Assembly (NCBI GenBank): GCA_024760905.1
Contig: CM045732.1
Span: forward strand, 55,445,996-55,509,995
Direction of reading: 5' to 3'
Length of the DNA stretch: 64,000 nt
From: Plotosus lineatus
Taxonomy: Eukaryota > Chordata > Actinopteri > Siluriformes > Plotosidae
A program made the translations under genes and the position numbers. The notes below the pieces were generated by a model. The model saw nothing but the letters and a program-made list of their open reading frames with translations. It did no database searches and was not told the DNA's origin. This document shows, piece after piece, positions 34,901 through 44,867 of this stretch (the first letter of the stretch is position 1; each line of letters starts with the position of its first letter).

Positions 34901-37900
34901 GTAAATTAAAATACTTGAGAGCAAACAGTGGACACTTCAGGTCAACCATACAAACACAAACAAGATCAGATTCTTTCAGTATAATACACACTCCTCCAAC
35001 TCGAAGTGCTGGTCCTGTCCATGATGTGCTACAGTAAAGAGAGCTGATCAAATGTACATAGCAATATATGGACTACAGTCAGCACCTGAACTAAATACTT
35101 ACAGAGGTCACTCTGATTACTGGTACCTTTGCTTGCTGCTGGTGTGGTACCATCAACAATAGAACTTATTCATGCAATCATTTTGTGAGCTGCTTAATCC
35201 TGCTCGTGTTACTGGGAGGCTGGAGACTCGCTCGCAAGTCCATTACAGGGCCAACACATCTGCACACTCAAACTTACACATTAGGCTAATTAGCTGTATG
35301 TCTTTGGACTGATGGAAGAAACCCATGCAAATACAAGGAAAACACAAACTCCACAGAGAAATGCCCTTGCCGAGTCCAGAACTCAAACCTAGAACCTTCT
35401 TGTTCTGAGGTGGACGTGTGTTGGAGAACTTCAGCTTTGCCTCATCTGCTCTCTCTCCGCCTCGCTTCAGCCCAGCCCCAGCAATTACCAGCTGGGAGAA
35501 ACCTCAATAAAAAAAAGAGCCAAACAAACAAGTAGTGCCTTGGATGGTTTATTCAAACCTTCAAAAAATATGTATAGGCAAGAAAAGAGTGGGAGTGTGT
35601 GAAAATGGGAACAACCCTGTTGCAAAGGAACACAGGGGTCAAGGGGTAGCATCTGTGTCCTAGAGGTGAATGAGTTATGTCCATGAATACGTGCAGCATA
35701 GCACATCCGTGTGAAATAGAAAAAATATAGAGATACAACTTGGACCAAAGACACATAGCTTGGAGTACATTATAACAAAGGATTATTTACTACATACAAA
35801 TTATTATTTTTGCCCCCAACATGCTAAGTGGGGTGGCATTGTGATGTATTATTCATCACATATACGTCTCATAGCAAGAAGGTCTTGGGTTTGATTTCCA
35901 GGCTCAGGTGTTTCTGTGTGGAGTTTGCATGTTTTCCTGTTGTTTACTCTTGGTACACTGGTTACCTCCCACAATCGAAATGCATGCACATTAGGCTACC
36001 TGACTGTTCCAAATTGCCCCTAGGAACGGATGTGAGTGTCAATGGTAGTGTGTGTTGTCCCTGGTGAGCCTCACCTTTGCCAGCATAGGCTGAGATAGGC
36101 TCGAGACTCCCTGCAACACTAATAGGATCAAACAGTTTGGAAAATGAGTGAGTGAAATTTGAAGTGTGTGCTGTTTTTTTTTTTTAATAATAAAGCTTTA
36201 AAATGTACACCAGATGTACTAGTCCTTCTCAAAAAAGTAGCATGTTGTGATAAAGTTCATTATTTTCTGTAATGTACTGATAAACATTAGACTTTCATAG
36301 ATTTTAGATTCACAAGTGGTTCAAGCCTTTTATTGTTTTAATATTGATCATTTTGGCAAAAAAGTAAAGAAAAAACAAAAATCCCTATTTAAAAAAATTA
36401 GCATATTTCATCCGACCAATAAAAAAAAAAAAAAAAAAAAAGTGTTTTTTATACAAAAAAGTCAATCTTCAAATAATTATGTTCAGTTATGCACTCAATA
36501 CTTGGGAATCCTTTTGCAGAAATGACTGCTTCAATGCGGCGTGGCATGGAGGCAATCAGCCTGTGGCACTGCTGAGGTGTTATGGAGGCCCAGGATGCTT
36601 CGATAGCGGCCTTAAGCTCATCCACAGTGTTGGGTCTGGTGTCTCTCAACTTTCTCTTCACAATATCCCACAGATTCTCTATGGGCTTCAGCTCAGGAGA
36701 GTTGGCAGGCCAATTGAGCCCAGTAATACCATGATCAGTAAACCATTTAGCAGTGGTTTTGGCACTGTGAGCAGGTATCAGGTCGTGCTGAAAAATGAAA
36801 TCTTCATCTCCATAAAGCTTTTCAGCAGATGGAAGCATGAAGTGCTCCAAAATCTCCTTATTTCTCGCTGCATTGACCCTGCCCTTGATAAAACACAGTG
36901 GACCAACACCAGCAGCTGACATGGCACCCCAGACCATCACTGACTGTGGGTACTTGACACTGGACTTCAGGTATTTTGGCATTTCCTTCTCCCCAGTCTT
37001 CCTCCAGACTCTGGCACCTTGATTTCCGAATGACATGCAAAATTTGCTTTCATCCGAAAAAAGTACTTTGGACCACTGAGCAACAGTCCAGCGCTGCTTC
37101 TCTGTAGCCCAGGTCAGCTGCTTCTGCCGCTGTTTCTGGTTCAAAAGTGGCTTGACCTGGGGAATGCGGCACCTGTAGCCCAGTCCACTGCTTCCACAGG
37201 TTCCCCAAGGTCTGGAATCGGCCCTTCTCCACAATCCTCCTCAGGGTTCGGTCACCTCTTCTGGTTGTGCAGCGTTTTCTGCCACGCTTTTTCCTTCCCA
37301 CAGACGTCCCACTGAGGTGCCTTGATACAGCACTCTGGGAACAGCCTATTCGCTCAGAGATTTCTTTCTGTGTCTTACCCTCTTGCTTGAGGGTGTCAGT
37401 GATGGCCTTCTGGACAGCAGTCAGGTCGGCAGTCTTACCCATGATTGCGGTTTTGAGTAATGAACCAGGCTGGGAGTTTTTAAAAGCCTCAGGAATCTTT
37501 TGCAGGTGTTTAGAGTTAATTAGTTGATTGAGATGATTAGGTTAATAGCTCGTTTAGACTACCTGAACATGATATGCTAATTTTTTGAGATAGGAGTTTT
37601 GGGTTTTCATGAGCTGTATGCCAAAATCATCAGTATTAAAACAATAAAAGATCTGAAATATTTCAGTTGGTGTGTAATGAATCTAAAATATATGAAAGTT
37701 TAATTTTTATCAGTACATTACAGAAAATAATGAACTTTATCACAATATGCTAATTTTTTGAGAAGGACTAGTATTTTTTTTTTAAAGCTTCCAGAGACAA
37801 ATAAAGCTAGAGTTTAGTAAGAAGCATGTGAACAAAGTAAAGGTGCATATGTAAAATTGTACACAAATAACTTACATATTTCCCCAGAATCAATGATCCA

Positions 37901-38188
37901 ACCAAGGTGAAGAAAGCATAGCATCCAAATATTAACCCAATTATTGCCTGGCTGACTCCTTTTCGCTCTGCCTACAAATTACACACTTCATATTAAAATC
38001 ACTTCATAACAGCCATGAAGAATCTTCACTTGACTATAAATTCATTTATTATACACACACACTATACAGGACATATATATAAATACACACACATACATAT
38101 TATATATATACACACACTGTATATTGTGTGTATGTAATATATACTGTATGTGTGTGTGTGTGTGTGTGTGTATATACACACACAGTAT

Positions 38189-38248
<60 letters not shown>

Positions 38249-38431
38249 TAATATATACATATAAATGAATATATGTATATACACACACATGGGTTTTATG
38301 TATATATAATATCTTACTTCAGGTGGGAAAAATGGTCCTAGTATTGAATAGCAGATCATTGAGCTGAAGTTTATGGATGCCATGGCAACTAAAGTAAGTA
38401 GTTGCTGTCGACTCATCTTTGAGAAAGACAT
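29072..38431 (-). CDS. slc18b1: SLC18B1, MFS vesicular polyamine transporter
   Basis: The product is a 12-TM proton/polyamine antiporter of the SLC18 branch of the major facilitator superfamily, acting in secretory vesicles (family knowledge). Coding exons on the minus strand, 5' to 3': 38431-38318, 37971-37876, 34409-34336, 33538-33391, 33132-32976, 32744-32608, 31656-31555, 31417-31326, 31220-31125, 30452-30378, 30287-30194, 30101-30052, 29159-29072. Phases match throughout, giving about 440 aa. Diagnostic segments are SINFSSMICYSILGPFFP (TM1), IIGLIFGCYAFF, MGLILGPPLGGWIYQVFGYE, LLGPVPVFHIER and HENGFEESLSTLGLVSGLFS, each close to human. The N-terminus is about 32 residues shorter than human and starts just before TM1. 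The last exon (ending EKSPLICSSSETSV) rests on phase, a long T-rich tract and a plausible tail, so it is less certain. The gene points toward AHI1 and sits downstream of TULP4 on the same strand. Confidence 0.93.
29233..30008. mobile_element. Tc1-like non-autonomous element in last SLC18B1 intron
   Basis: Ends CACTGCCTGGCCA and TGGCTGGGCAGTG form inverted repeats after a TA. The interior matches the 3171 and 57477 copies (GGTCTGGTCGAGGCTCAGC). It is split by a hAT insertion at 29328-29656. Confidence 0.8.
29328..29656. mobile_element. hAT MITE nested in the Tc1-like element
   Basis: CAGGGGTCATCAACATGG at the left and GTTGGTGACCCCTG at the right. It is flanked by a perfect 8-bp duplication CTCTATGG (29320-29327 and 29657-29664). 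GC-rich CCCGCGGGC motifs lie inside the left end. Too short for a transposase. Confidence 0.92.
30545..30930 (-). mobile_element. tRNA-derived SINE in SLC18B1 intron
   Basis: Minus strand: GGGGCTGGTGGTGTGGTGG (A-box region), GTTCAAATCCCAGTTCGACC (B-box region). The body ends in a T-rich + strand tract at 30547-30563. It differs from the other SINE families here in its body sequence. Confidence 0.6.
31699..32537 (-). mobile_element. Tigger-derived MITE with tandem CCAAT modules in SLC18B1 intron
   Basis: Ends CAGTGGTACCTCACTTTACG and AAAGTGAGATACCACTG between TA. It has a short (TG)n at about 31972-31993. CCAATGGGAGGCCAGC occurs at about 32176, 32248 and 32331 (spacing about 72-83 bp), with a further CCAATGGGAG near 32144. 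A weak remnant of the transposase frame lies near 31840-31930. Confidence 0.8.
33716..34150. repeat. Dispersed repeat fragment in SLC18B1 intron 4
   Basis: GTGAGGTCAGGCACTGGTGC, GTCTTCCAAACAAGCCTTGG and CAAACCATGTCTGAAATGAC resemble a dispersed fish repeat seen commonly, from memory. The class was not determined. Confidence 0.4.
35185..36150. repeat. Pair of SINE/L2-type repeats in SLC18B1 intron
   Basis: An antisense copy at about 35185-35420 (GCTTAATCCTGCTCGTG, AGTCCAGAACTCAAACC) and a sense copy at about 35823-36150 (GGGGTGGCATTGTGATG, TCTGTGTGGAGTTTGCATG, GCCCCTAGGAACGGATG) face each other. About 400 bp without recognised content lie between them. Confidence 0.55.
36219..37771 (-). mobile_element. 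Full-length Tc1 transposon with broken transposase
   Basis: A 1553-bp element flanked by TA, with long inverted repeats. CTAGTCCTTCTCAAAAAA and the reverse of TTTTTTGAGAAGGACTAG bound the unit, and GTAATGTACTGATAAA recurs inward on both sides. The transposase is on the minus strand, the same strand as its host gene SLC18B1. The long repeats and clear coding identity suggest a fairly young insertion. Confidence 0.92.
36449..37442 (-). pseudogene. Tc1 transposase, frameshifted
   Basis: The first frame (37442 to 37050) holds the paired-like helix-turn-helix (KEISERIGCSQSAVSRHLSG, then basic GRKKRGRKR). The second (37234 to 36449) holds the DDE domain: Asp in LFSDESKF, Asp in IFQHDLIPAHS, Glu in PIENLWDIVKRKL. 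Between them about 15-20 residues usual in the family are missing, and the two parts lie in different frames. The three catalytic acids are present, but no single intact protein can be made. The C-terminal end runs past the usual stop. Confidence 0.9.
38043..38310. repeat. Long alternating TA/CA microsatellite beside SLC18B1 exon 2
   Basis: About 260 bp of (AC)n, (TG)n and (TA)n blocks, including a pure TA run at about 38201-38244. It begins within 10 bp of the exon donor at 38317. It would be prone to slippage and cruciform/Z-DNA. Confidence 0.9.
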
Positions 38432-38608
38432 ATCTGACAAGAATCAAAATAAAACGAGGAGAAGTGGAGTTTAGGTAGAATGTAGCAAAACAAGGCGCTA
38501 CTTTTTATATTCTGAGTCACTTATTAATCGTGGAACTTGTTCCCAAATTAAACAATTGAAGGATAAATTATGGTTTAAGTTAATAACAATGCTAAAAACT
38601 TTACTTAC

Positions 38609-38760
38609 CTGCTCTGTCGTGTATTCCGGGTGTTCTTACTGCTCTGTGACTTGCAGCATGAAGTTCTGCTGAGGAAATCTCAAATAAATACTCGACAAAG
38701 CAGCAGGCGCTATTTACCTCCCGCCCGTATTCAGGAAAAACCCACCTTTTTTAATCACAT
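38609..38760 (-). other. slc18b1: SLC18B1 5' UTR exon with short uORF
   Basis: A strong donor (CAG|GTAAGT) at 38609/38608 joins the acceptor just before 38433. The frame of the main ATG stays open through the exon but has no upstream ATG, so translation must begin in the next exon. An eight-codon uORF (ATG at 38659, TAA at 38636) lies upstream. The 5' limit of the exon is not defined by the sequence. Confidence 0.6.
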
Positions 38761-38893
38761 CTTATGCAATGACACGAGGCACGACTCACTCATTTGCCAA
38801 ACCGCTTACACTTTCTACGGTCACAGAAGGGCTGGTGCCTCTCAGCAGACATTGGGTTAAAACAATTCACCAGGCCATCGCAGGACAAGTTGC

Positions 38894-38964
38894 GCGCGCG
38901 CGCGCGCTCTTTCTCTCTCTCTCTCTCACACACATACACACAAAACCATTCACATTCTCTCTCG

Positions 38965-38999
<35 letters not shown>

Positions 39000-39270
39000 T
39001 CACACAACCACTCATATTTTCTCTCACACTCCCCCTCCCCTCTCACTCCCACCTCCCCCACACCCCTCCCCTTCACGCCCCCTCCCTCCCTCCCCACACC
39101 CCTCCCCCTCCCCCACACCCCTCCCCTTTACTCCCCTCCTCCCCCCCCACCCCCTTCACTCCCCTCCCTCTCCCCCACACCCCCTTCACTCCCCCTCCCT
39201 CTCCTCTCCCCCACATCCCTCCCCCTTCACTCCCCCCTCCCCCCCTCTCACACTCACTCATATACACACA
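38894..39270. repeat. Z-DNA-like GC run and long polypyrimidine tract
   Basis: A (GC)n run at about 38894-38907 is followed by (CT)n, (CA)n and then about 230 bp that are nearly all C and T on the + strand (about 39020-39250). It lies some 150-500 bp upstream of the SLC18B1 first exon. Confidence 0.85.
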
Positions 39271-39299
39271 CACACCTCGGGGAAATTTTCAATAGCTAA

Positions 39300-39920
39300 T
39301 TAGCCCAATACAATATGCATATTTTTGAACTGTGGGAGGAAACCAGAGTACCTGGAGGAAACTCAAGCATGGGGAGAACATGTAAACTCTATAGAGAACT
39401 GCGTGAGCCCAGAATTCGAACCCAGGTCCTGCTTCCTGTGAGGTGGACGTGTGAACCACAAATCACAACAGAAAGCTGCCTTCATGTTTTTGAAGGTTAA
39501 AAAAAGCGCACTTTATTCAGACTGAACGAGTTTCTAAAGATATCAGTTGTCAACAAACTGTCTCACACTGTAAACTAAACACATCTCTTTCAAAAAGCAA
39601 TGCTTTTAATTTGCTACTGAAATCACTTGTTTATTTCTGCGTTGGTCCGGTGATGTCTTGACAATCAGCGTTCAGGGTGGCTGTTCATACCTCATATCTC
39701 ACTTAATGATGCCTAGGATTGGCTCCACGTGACCCTGACAGATAAATGGTGGATATAATGAGTGGATGATGATGACAATAAGTAATAACAATAATATTCC
39801 ATTCATTTTCTGAAACGCTTAATCCTAATTATGGTCGCAGGGAGGCTGGCGCCCATCTCAGCCGACTCTGGGCGAGAGCAGGGTACACCCTGGACAGCTC
39901 ACCAGGACATCACAGAGAAT
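39300..39920 (-). repeat. SINE/L2 fragments
   Basis: Two antisense tail fragments: 39300-39460 (TGGGAGGAAACCAGAGTACC, GAATTCGAACCCAGG) and about 39810-39920 (CGCTTAATCCTAATTATGG, TACACCCTGGACAGCTC). Between them lies unremarkable AT-rich DNA. Confidence 0.55.
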
Positions 39921-40894
39921 AATAATAATAATAATAATAGCAAGTATGTATTTGAAAACTCTGGAAGCAACAATTATGGTGCTTTCCAGAACCCAATGGG
40001 CAGCTCATGAGAAGATTCACAACCAAAACATCAACGCTATTTCTGCTGAGGATAATTATTACATTTTTCTTATTTTACAATAATATTTATAATACAATAA
40101 TGTATTTCCAATCTGTTTCGTCATAATTTCACACTCCCCCAACACACACATTTTACACATTGTGTACTTATTCGCTTTTCACAATAATGCGACTATGAAA
40201 GCTTTCTTGAACCAAACTGAATAAACAAATATGAATATTGGGTGTATTATGGAACAGTGAAATATTCCCCTTGTTTTAAAAATGATTCATCATCTGTTTG
40301 CCCTCATCCCCGAAGTGATTGCTCTAAATATCAAAGAACTTATACATTATTTAGTGAATGTAAGAGAGAGCGGACAAATAGACTTTCCACAAATGCCGAA
40401 GTCTTTTTGAGATTTTTAAAAGTTTATTTTTGTTGTTCTACCTTTGCAGCTGACATGGTTTCATGTGTTTTCTCTGGGTACTCCAGTTCATTCACTCATT
40501 TACTGAACCGCTTTACACTACTGGCAGAAGTACCACTGACCATCACTGAGTCAGCGCACACACACACACAACCCACGCCTTTGCTGACCCCAGAACTTGA
40601 ACCCATCTTGATGTGAAGCTGACATGCCAACGCTACCATGCTGTTGCAAGGCCTATGGTTTTTTTTCTCTCACAATTCAAAAGACATGCAGACTCGGTTT
40701 GTTGGCTGTTCTAAAGGGTGTGTAATTAAGGGTGACATCTTAGGAAGTTACATTATCTTCAATATAGAGTTGTCAAAATTATCTCGGAAGATGAGATTAT
40801 TAAACCTACTTTAAAGTGAAACAAACCTCGTCCAATTTTCCAAGTCAAATGACCCGGCCATTACATTTTTACTCAAATTTCTCATTAATTTCAG

Positions 40895-41243
40895 TATTCT
40901 TCATCATCATTTTTTGTAACCGCTTAATCCTAATTAGGGTCGCGGGCAGGCTGGCGCCCATCCCAGCCAACTTTGGGCGAGGGCAGAGTACACCCTGGAC
41001 AGCTCGCCAGGCCATCGCAGGGCGGAAACACGCCGACGGCTTTCCAGCCTGCTCTTTACAAAAGTCAGCAATGGTTCTTTTACATGCCTCACACCATAGA
41101 CAGTGAGAGACATGGCCGGCCTTTGATAACCCAGTTAGCCGCACTGGGGGGGGACAGTGACAACCTTGTGGAGAGTGGGACTCGAACCTCCAACCTTTGG
41201 ATCAGCGATCCAGCGCCCTATACCACTAGACCACCACTGCCCT
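40895..41243 (-). mobile_element. tRNA-derived SINE
   Basis: Antisense copy of the 16098 family: AACCGCTTAATCCTAATTAG at the 3' end, CTCGAACCTCCAACC (B box) and CCACTAGACCACCACTGCC (A box). Nearly full length. Confidence 0.8.
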
Positions 41244-42679
41244 TAATTTCAGTATTCTTTTCTTACCAATTAATACTAATTATTTCAGCATTTTGTTTTC
41301 AGTCTCTGTTATCCCTGTAACAGACTAGTGACCCGTTCAGGGTGTAACCTACATTTCGCCTGAGGCCAGTCAGGATTAGCTTCAGTATTTCCACAATGCT
41401 AACAGATAAAACAAGCCATAATTGGCAAGGGTTTCTTTCTTTGTAGTTTTATATTTCAAACAGTTGTGTACGGTAAGGCAGTATTCTGTAGAATACAGTA
41501 TATTATTTCCATATAAATATTATTTCCATGTAAAATCAAATAATCTAGACTGGAGTCCAAAAACGGTAGGGATTTAATAGTACTGTAGTCAGATGCTAAT
41601 GTGACCATCTACTATACCTATAGTATACAGGTAGGTACCTAACTGACATTAGTTATTCCTGAGTATTTGGATATATCTGTATATTGTACTATGGCAGGCT
41701 GGACTTTCATTTGGCCATCCATTGTAGCAAATAAGTCTGAAGAACATTATGGAAGCATAATGCACTGTATTGCTCTAAAGGAGCTGTTGTGCCAGAATGA
41801 ATGGCCAAGCACATGAAGAGAGCAATGAGCTTACATGAAAACTGTTGTGTTTGCAGTGTGGACATGTAAAGAAGAAAGGGGTTAAAAGCTGGCTGACAAA
41901 AAAAAGAAAACATAAATGTTTAAAAGAAGAAGAAAATTCCCCAAATGCCCTCAGTTTAATAATGCAAAAGTAGGAGATGGAGGACTCGACAGAATACAAC
42001 AAATCTCAGACTCCTCATATATTTTTTTTTCTTTTTCATTTTGGTGATTCGGTGCTCATAGTAGTGACAGATTTTTGTGACTTGAGCAGAGTCTCATGTG
42101 GTCAGCTGCTGCCTAACACAGCCTCCCTAACAGCAGACGTTGCTTTAAACAGGGTAATGCACTTGGCCATACGGCAAAACTACACCGTTTTCCCCATCTG
42201 TGCAATGTGCTGGACAAATAAGTCCAAACAATGGAGGCCCCACCTTGCACCTTACAGGAGTTAAAGGATGTGAAATGAACTGTTTAGTGCCAGATAGAAC
42301 TCCACACCTTCAAGAGGTTTTTGTGGAATCCATACCGTAGCAAAGTAGAGACATTTTCAAAGTAGAGACATTTTGGTGACACACAAGTTAGACCTACACA
42401 GTAACAAATGGCTGATCAGAGTTTGCTTCCGTATAGTCGAGCGCAGATGCTGTGATTCATGAGAAACTTGAGTAAATACTACAAGCTCATCATGGTTTAT
42501 TGTACATTACAATAGTAAAGCATTAGCACAGTTAAAGCCTCACATTCCACACAATTCAAACTGGGCCTGAATGCTCTAGATTAGCTGAATCCGAAATTGC
42601 TCAAATTGCAAATCATCAAAGCGTATACACCAAAAACAGGAAAATGATCATATCAACCATTGTCTGTCTCTCTATGTAC

Positions 42680-42769
42680 ACACACACACACACACACACA
42701 CTCAAAAAAACATTCAAAATATAAAAATCAGCATAACAGATCAAATTATATAAGAAAAGCAGAGGCATG

Positions 42770-42865
<96 letters not shown>
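42680..42865. repeat. CA and TA microsatellites downstream of TULP4
   Basis: (AC)n at about 42678-42701, then a (TA)n run at 42770-42819 joined to (CA)n to about 42865. It may lie within a long TULP4 3' UTR. Confidence 0.9.
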
Positions 42866-42867
<2 letters not shown>

Positions 42868-43802
42868 TATGTATATATAAAATACAACAAACCGATCATT
42901 ACTGATTTAAGTCAACCTATGCACAGCCAGTTGGATTTTGTCCTGGCTTTGACAGTGTGGGACTCCAGCAGTGCCACATAAACAAATCTTAACATTAGTT
43001 TTCATAAGGATGAAACAAAATCTCATGTAGAAATACTAAGGTCCCAAAAAGTCATTTACATTGAATATAGAATCAAGATGTTTTAGCTATAAACCTACAC
43101 CTACCAAAGAATTTTAATAATTAAGTGGGACAATGTGCATCACATCCCTCAGTGTAGCCTTCATTCCATTTTATATTTAGTACTATTATCCCCTGGGGTA
43201 GTGCGTCTATTAAAACTGTGTCAGATCTACTTTCTAAAGTTTCAGTTGTACATTACTCTGGCAAATTAAGGGCCATTCTTTAGTAAATGTCTGGTAAAAC
43301 AATGGATCTAATTGGGAATGAAATCCATATTAAAATGAAAACTATGTATTCATGTGGTGAGATGTAACAAAACTGGTGGTATTATTCTAAAAATCTATAT
43401 ATTACAGTGATTCTGTACTCAGTGATTATATATTATAGTCATAGAAAACTGCTGTCATTACAAAGGGTGATAATAAAATAAGTCATAAAAAGTCAACAAA
43501 TACATTAACAATGAAAATCATTGCAATGAGATGTTGAAGTTAAAAGTACTAATGCCTGATTCATGTTATACCACACGTCAATGAGATACAACAGAACAGT
43601 CAAAATAAGTTCCAAAAAATATTTCCACTCATGGCATTAATCCCCTTATTACATAATTTGTAAAATTCATATTACCACTCACACTTGGAAAACAACCTGC
43701 AGCAAAAATCCTCAAGAATCTCATCACAAGGTAACTAAATTGGCATAGGTTTGCATGCAAATCATTATTTAACCTTTCATATATTAATGTTATGAAACAT
43801 AT

Positions 43803-43805
<3 letters not shown>

Positions 43806-43858
<53 letters not shown>
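43806..43858. repeat. (CA)n microsatellite
   Basis: About 26 uninterrupted CA units, 300 bp downstream of the TULP4 stop, so possibly transcribed in the 3' UTR. Confidence 0.9.
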
Positions 43859-43862
<4 letters not shown>

Positions 43863-44068
43863 TGAAAACCAAAACTAGGAACTGAGCTTTACTATCTTAT
43901 CTTTAATCAAGCACTGCTCTTGCATTCTTTCTACTTATTCTTTTATGTCTTCATTCCCTAAAATAAACAAAATATTTTTTTTCAACAATTTTCTCCCGTT
44001 CCACTCTTAAGTATGCTATGTTTCTTGCTGTTACCTTCACATCCTAGCCCAACATAAGCAGTACCACA

Positions 44069-44074
44069 TTTATT
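44069..44074 (-). promoter_or_regulatory. tulp4: Candidate proximal TULP4 poly(A) signal
   Basis: AATAAA on the minus strand lies about 86 bp after the stop. Further TTTATT copies on the + strand, for example near 42.5 kb, would suit the long 3' UTR known for this gene in mammals. Which is used cannot be told here. Confidence 0.35.
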
Positions 44075-44159
44075 GGCAACATAGAGTGTTGTCCGTTGTT
44101 AATCACTACATATTATCAGCAAAGTGTGTTGTCCTGCAAGAGATGGCAATTCCTGTCCT

Positions 44160-44276
44160 TTATTTAAGCCTCTGAGTGACATTGGCCAATGCAACAGCAA
44201 ATGCTTGCACAGCTGAGAATGGATATTGAAAATCCAGGATGTATGCATTACCATCGATCCTCCCAAACTGCATCAC
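44160..44276 (-). other. tulp4: TULP4 terminal exon, C-terminal tubby helix
   Basis: The exon encodes VMQFGRIDGNAYILDF and then the hydrophobic helix AVQAFAVALANVTQRLK and a TAA stop. This is the tubby-family C-terminal signature, where the helix threads the beta barrel. The human protein ends at the same residue. Confidence 0.95.
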
Positions 44277-44817
44277 CTGTAACAGGAGATCAATGTTACT
44301 CACAATAAAATTGACAGTGTAATGTGCTTAACATTTAATAAATGTTTTAAATACATCCTCGGTTCTCTTTCTTTCAAATTAGGGAATAATGTATGTCTGA
44401 ATTGCAGAGCAAATGGAAGAAAATACTGAAGTAATTTGACCAATTGTCTTAATGAGTCACCACCTAGTGATGGTGACTCCACATGGGAAGCCTATAAAAG
44501 CTCTTTATTTGTAACATGTCCCCCTCTATCCTGGAATTCAGGAAGTGGATTCAAAATATGGTAAAATATAATGCTGTAATCTGTTGTATTCATATGATAT
44601 TTGGATCTTTGGCATTATGGAAGCAGAACTATAAGCATATGATTCTCCACTACAGATCAAGTTTAAAAAAAAAACAGTTTTGGACTCCAGCACCAGGGTT
44701 GCAAGCCACTGCTTTTGAGTCATTGCATGGGTACCATCAAAACCAAGAACTCCTGATTACACACATGAAAGCACCACAACCAAAGATCAGCCACAAAATA
44801 TGCCATCCATACCATGC

Positions 44818-44867
<50 letters not shown>

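Larger units (their letters stand above)
38760..44159. other. SLC18B1 to TULP4 spacer
   Basis: No gene recognised. Contents: GC-alternating and CT/C-rich tract (38894-39270), SINE/L2 fragments (about 39300-39460, 39810-39920, 40895-41243), and CA/TA tracts (42680-42865, 43806-43858). Unannotated unique-looking sequence lies at 39920-40890, 41250-42600 and 42900-43800. The left edge includes the SLC18B1 promoter and the right edge probably the TULP4 3' UTR. Confidence 0.6.

Noticed and set aside
36479..37527. + strand open frames in the Tc1 element
   Set aside because: Antisense of the transposase.
38769..39303. Two long Pro/Ser/Leu-rich open frames
   Set aside because: Low-complexity C/T tract without stops by composition; no start context, no homology, and it lies in the SLC18B1 promoter area.
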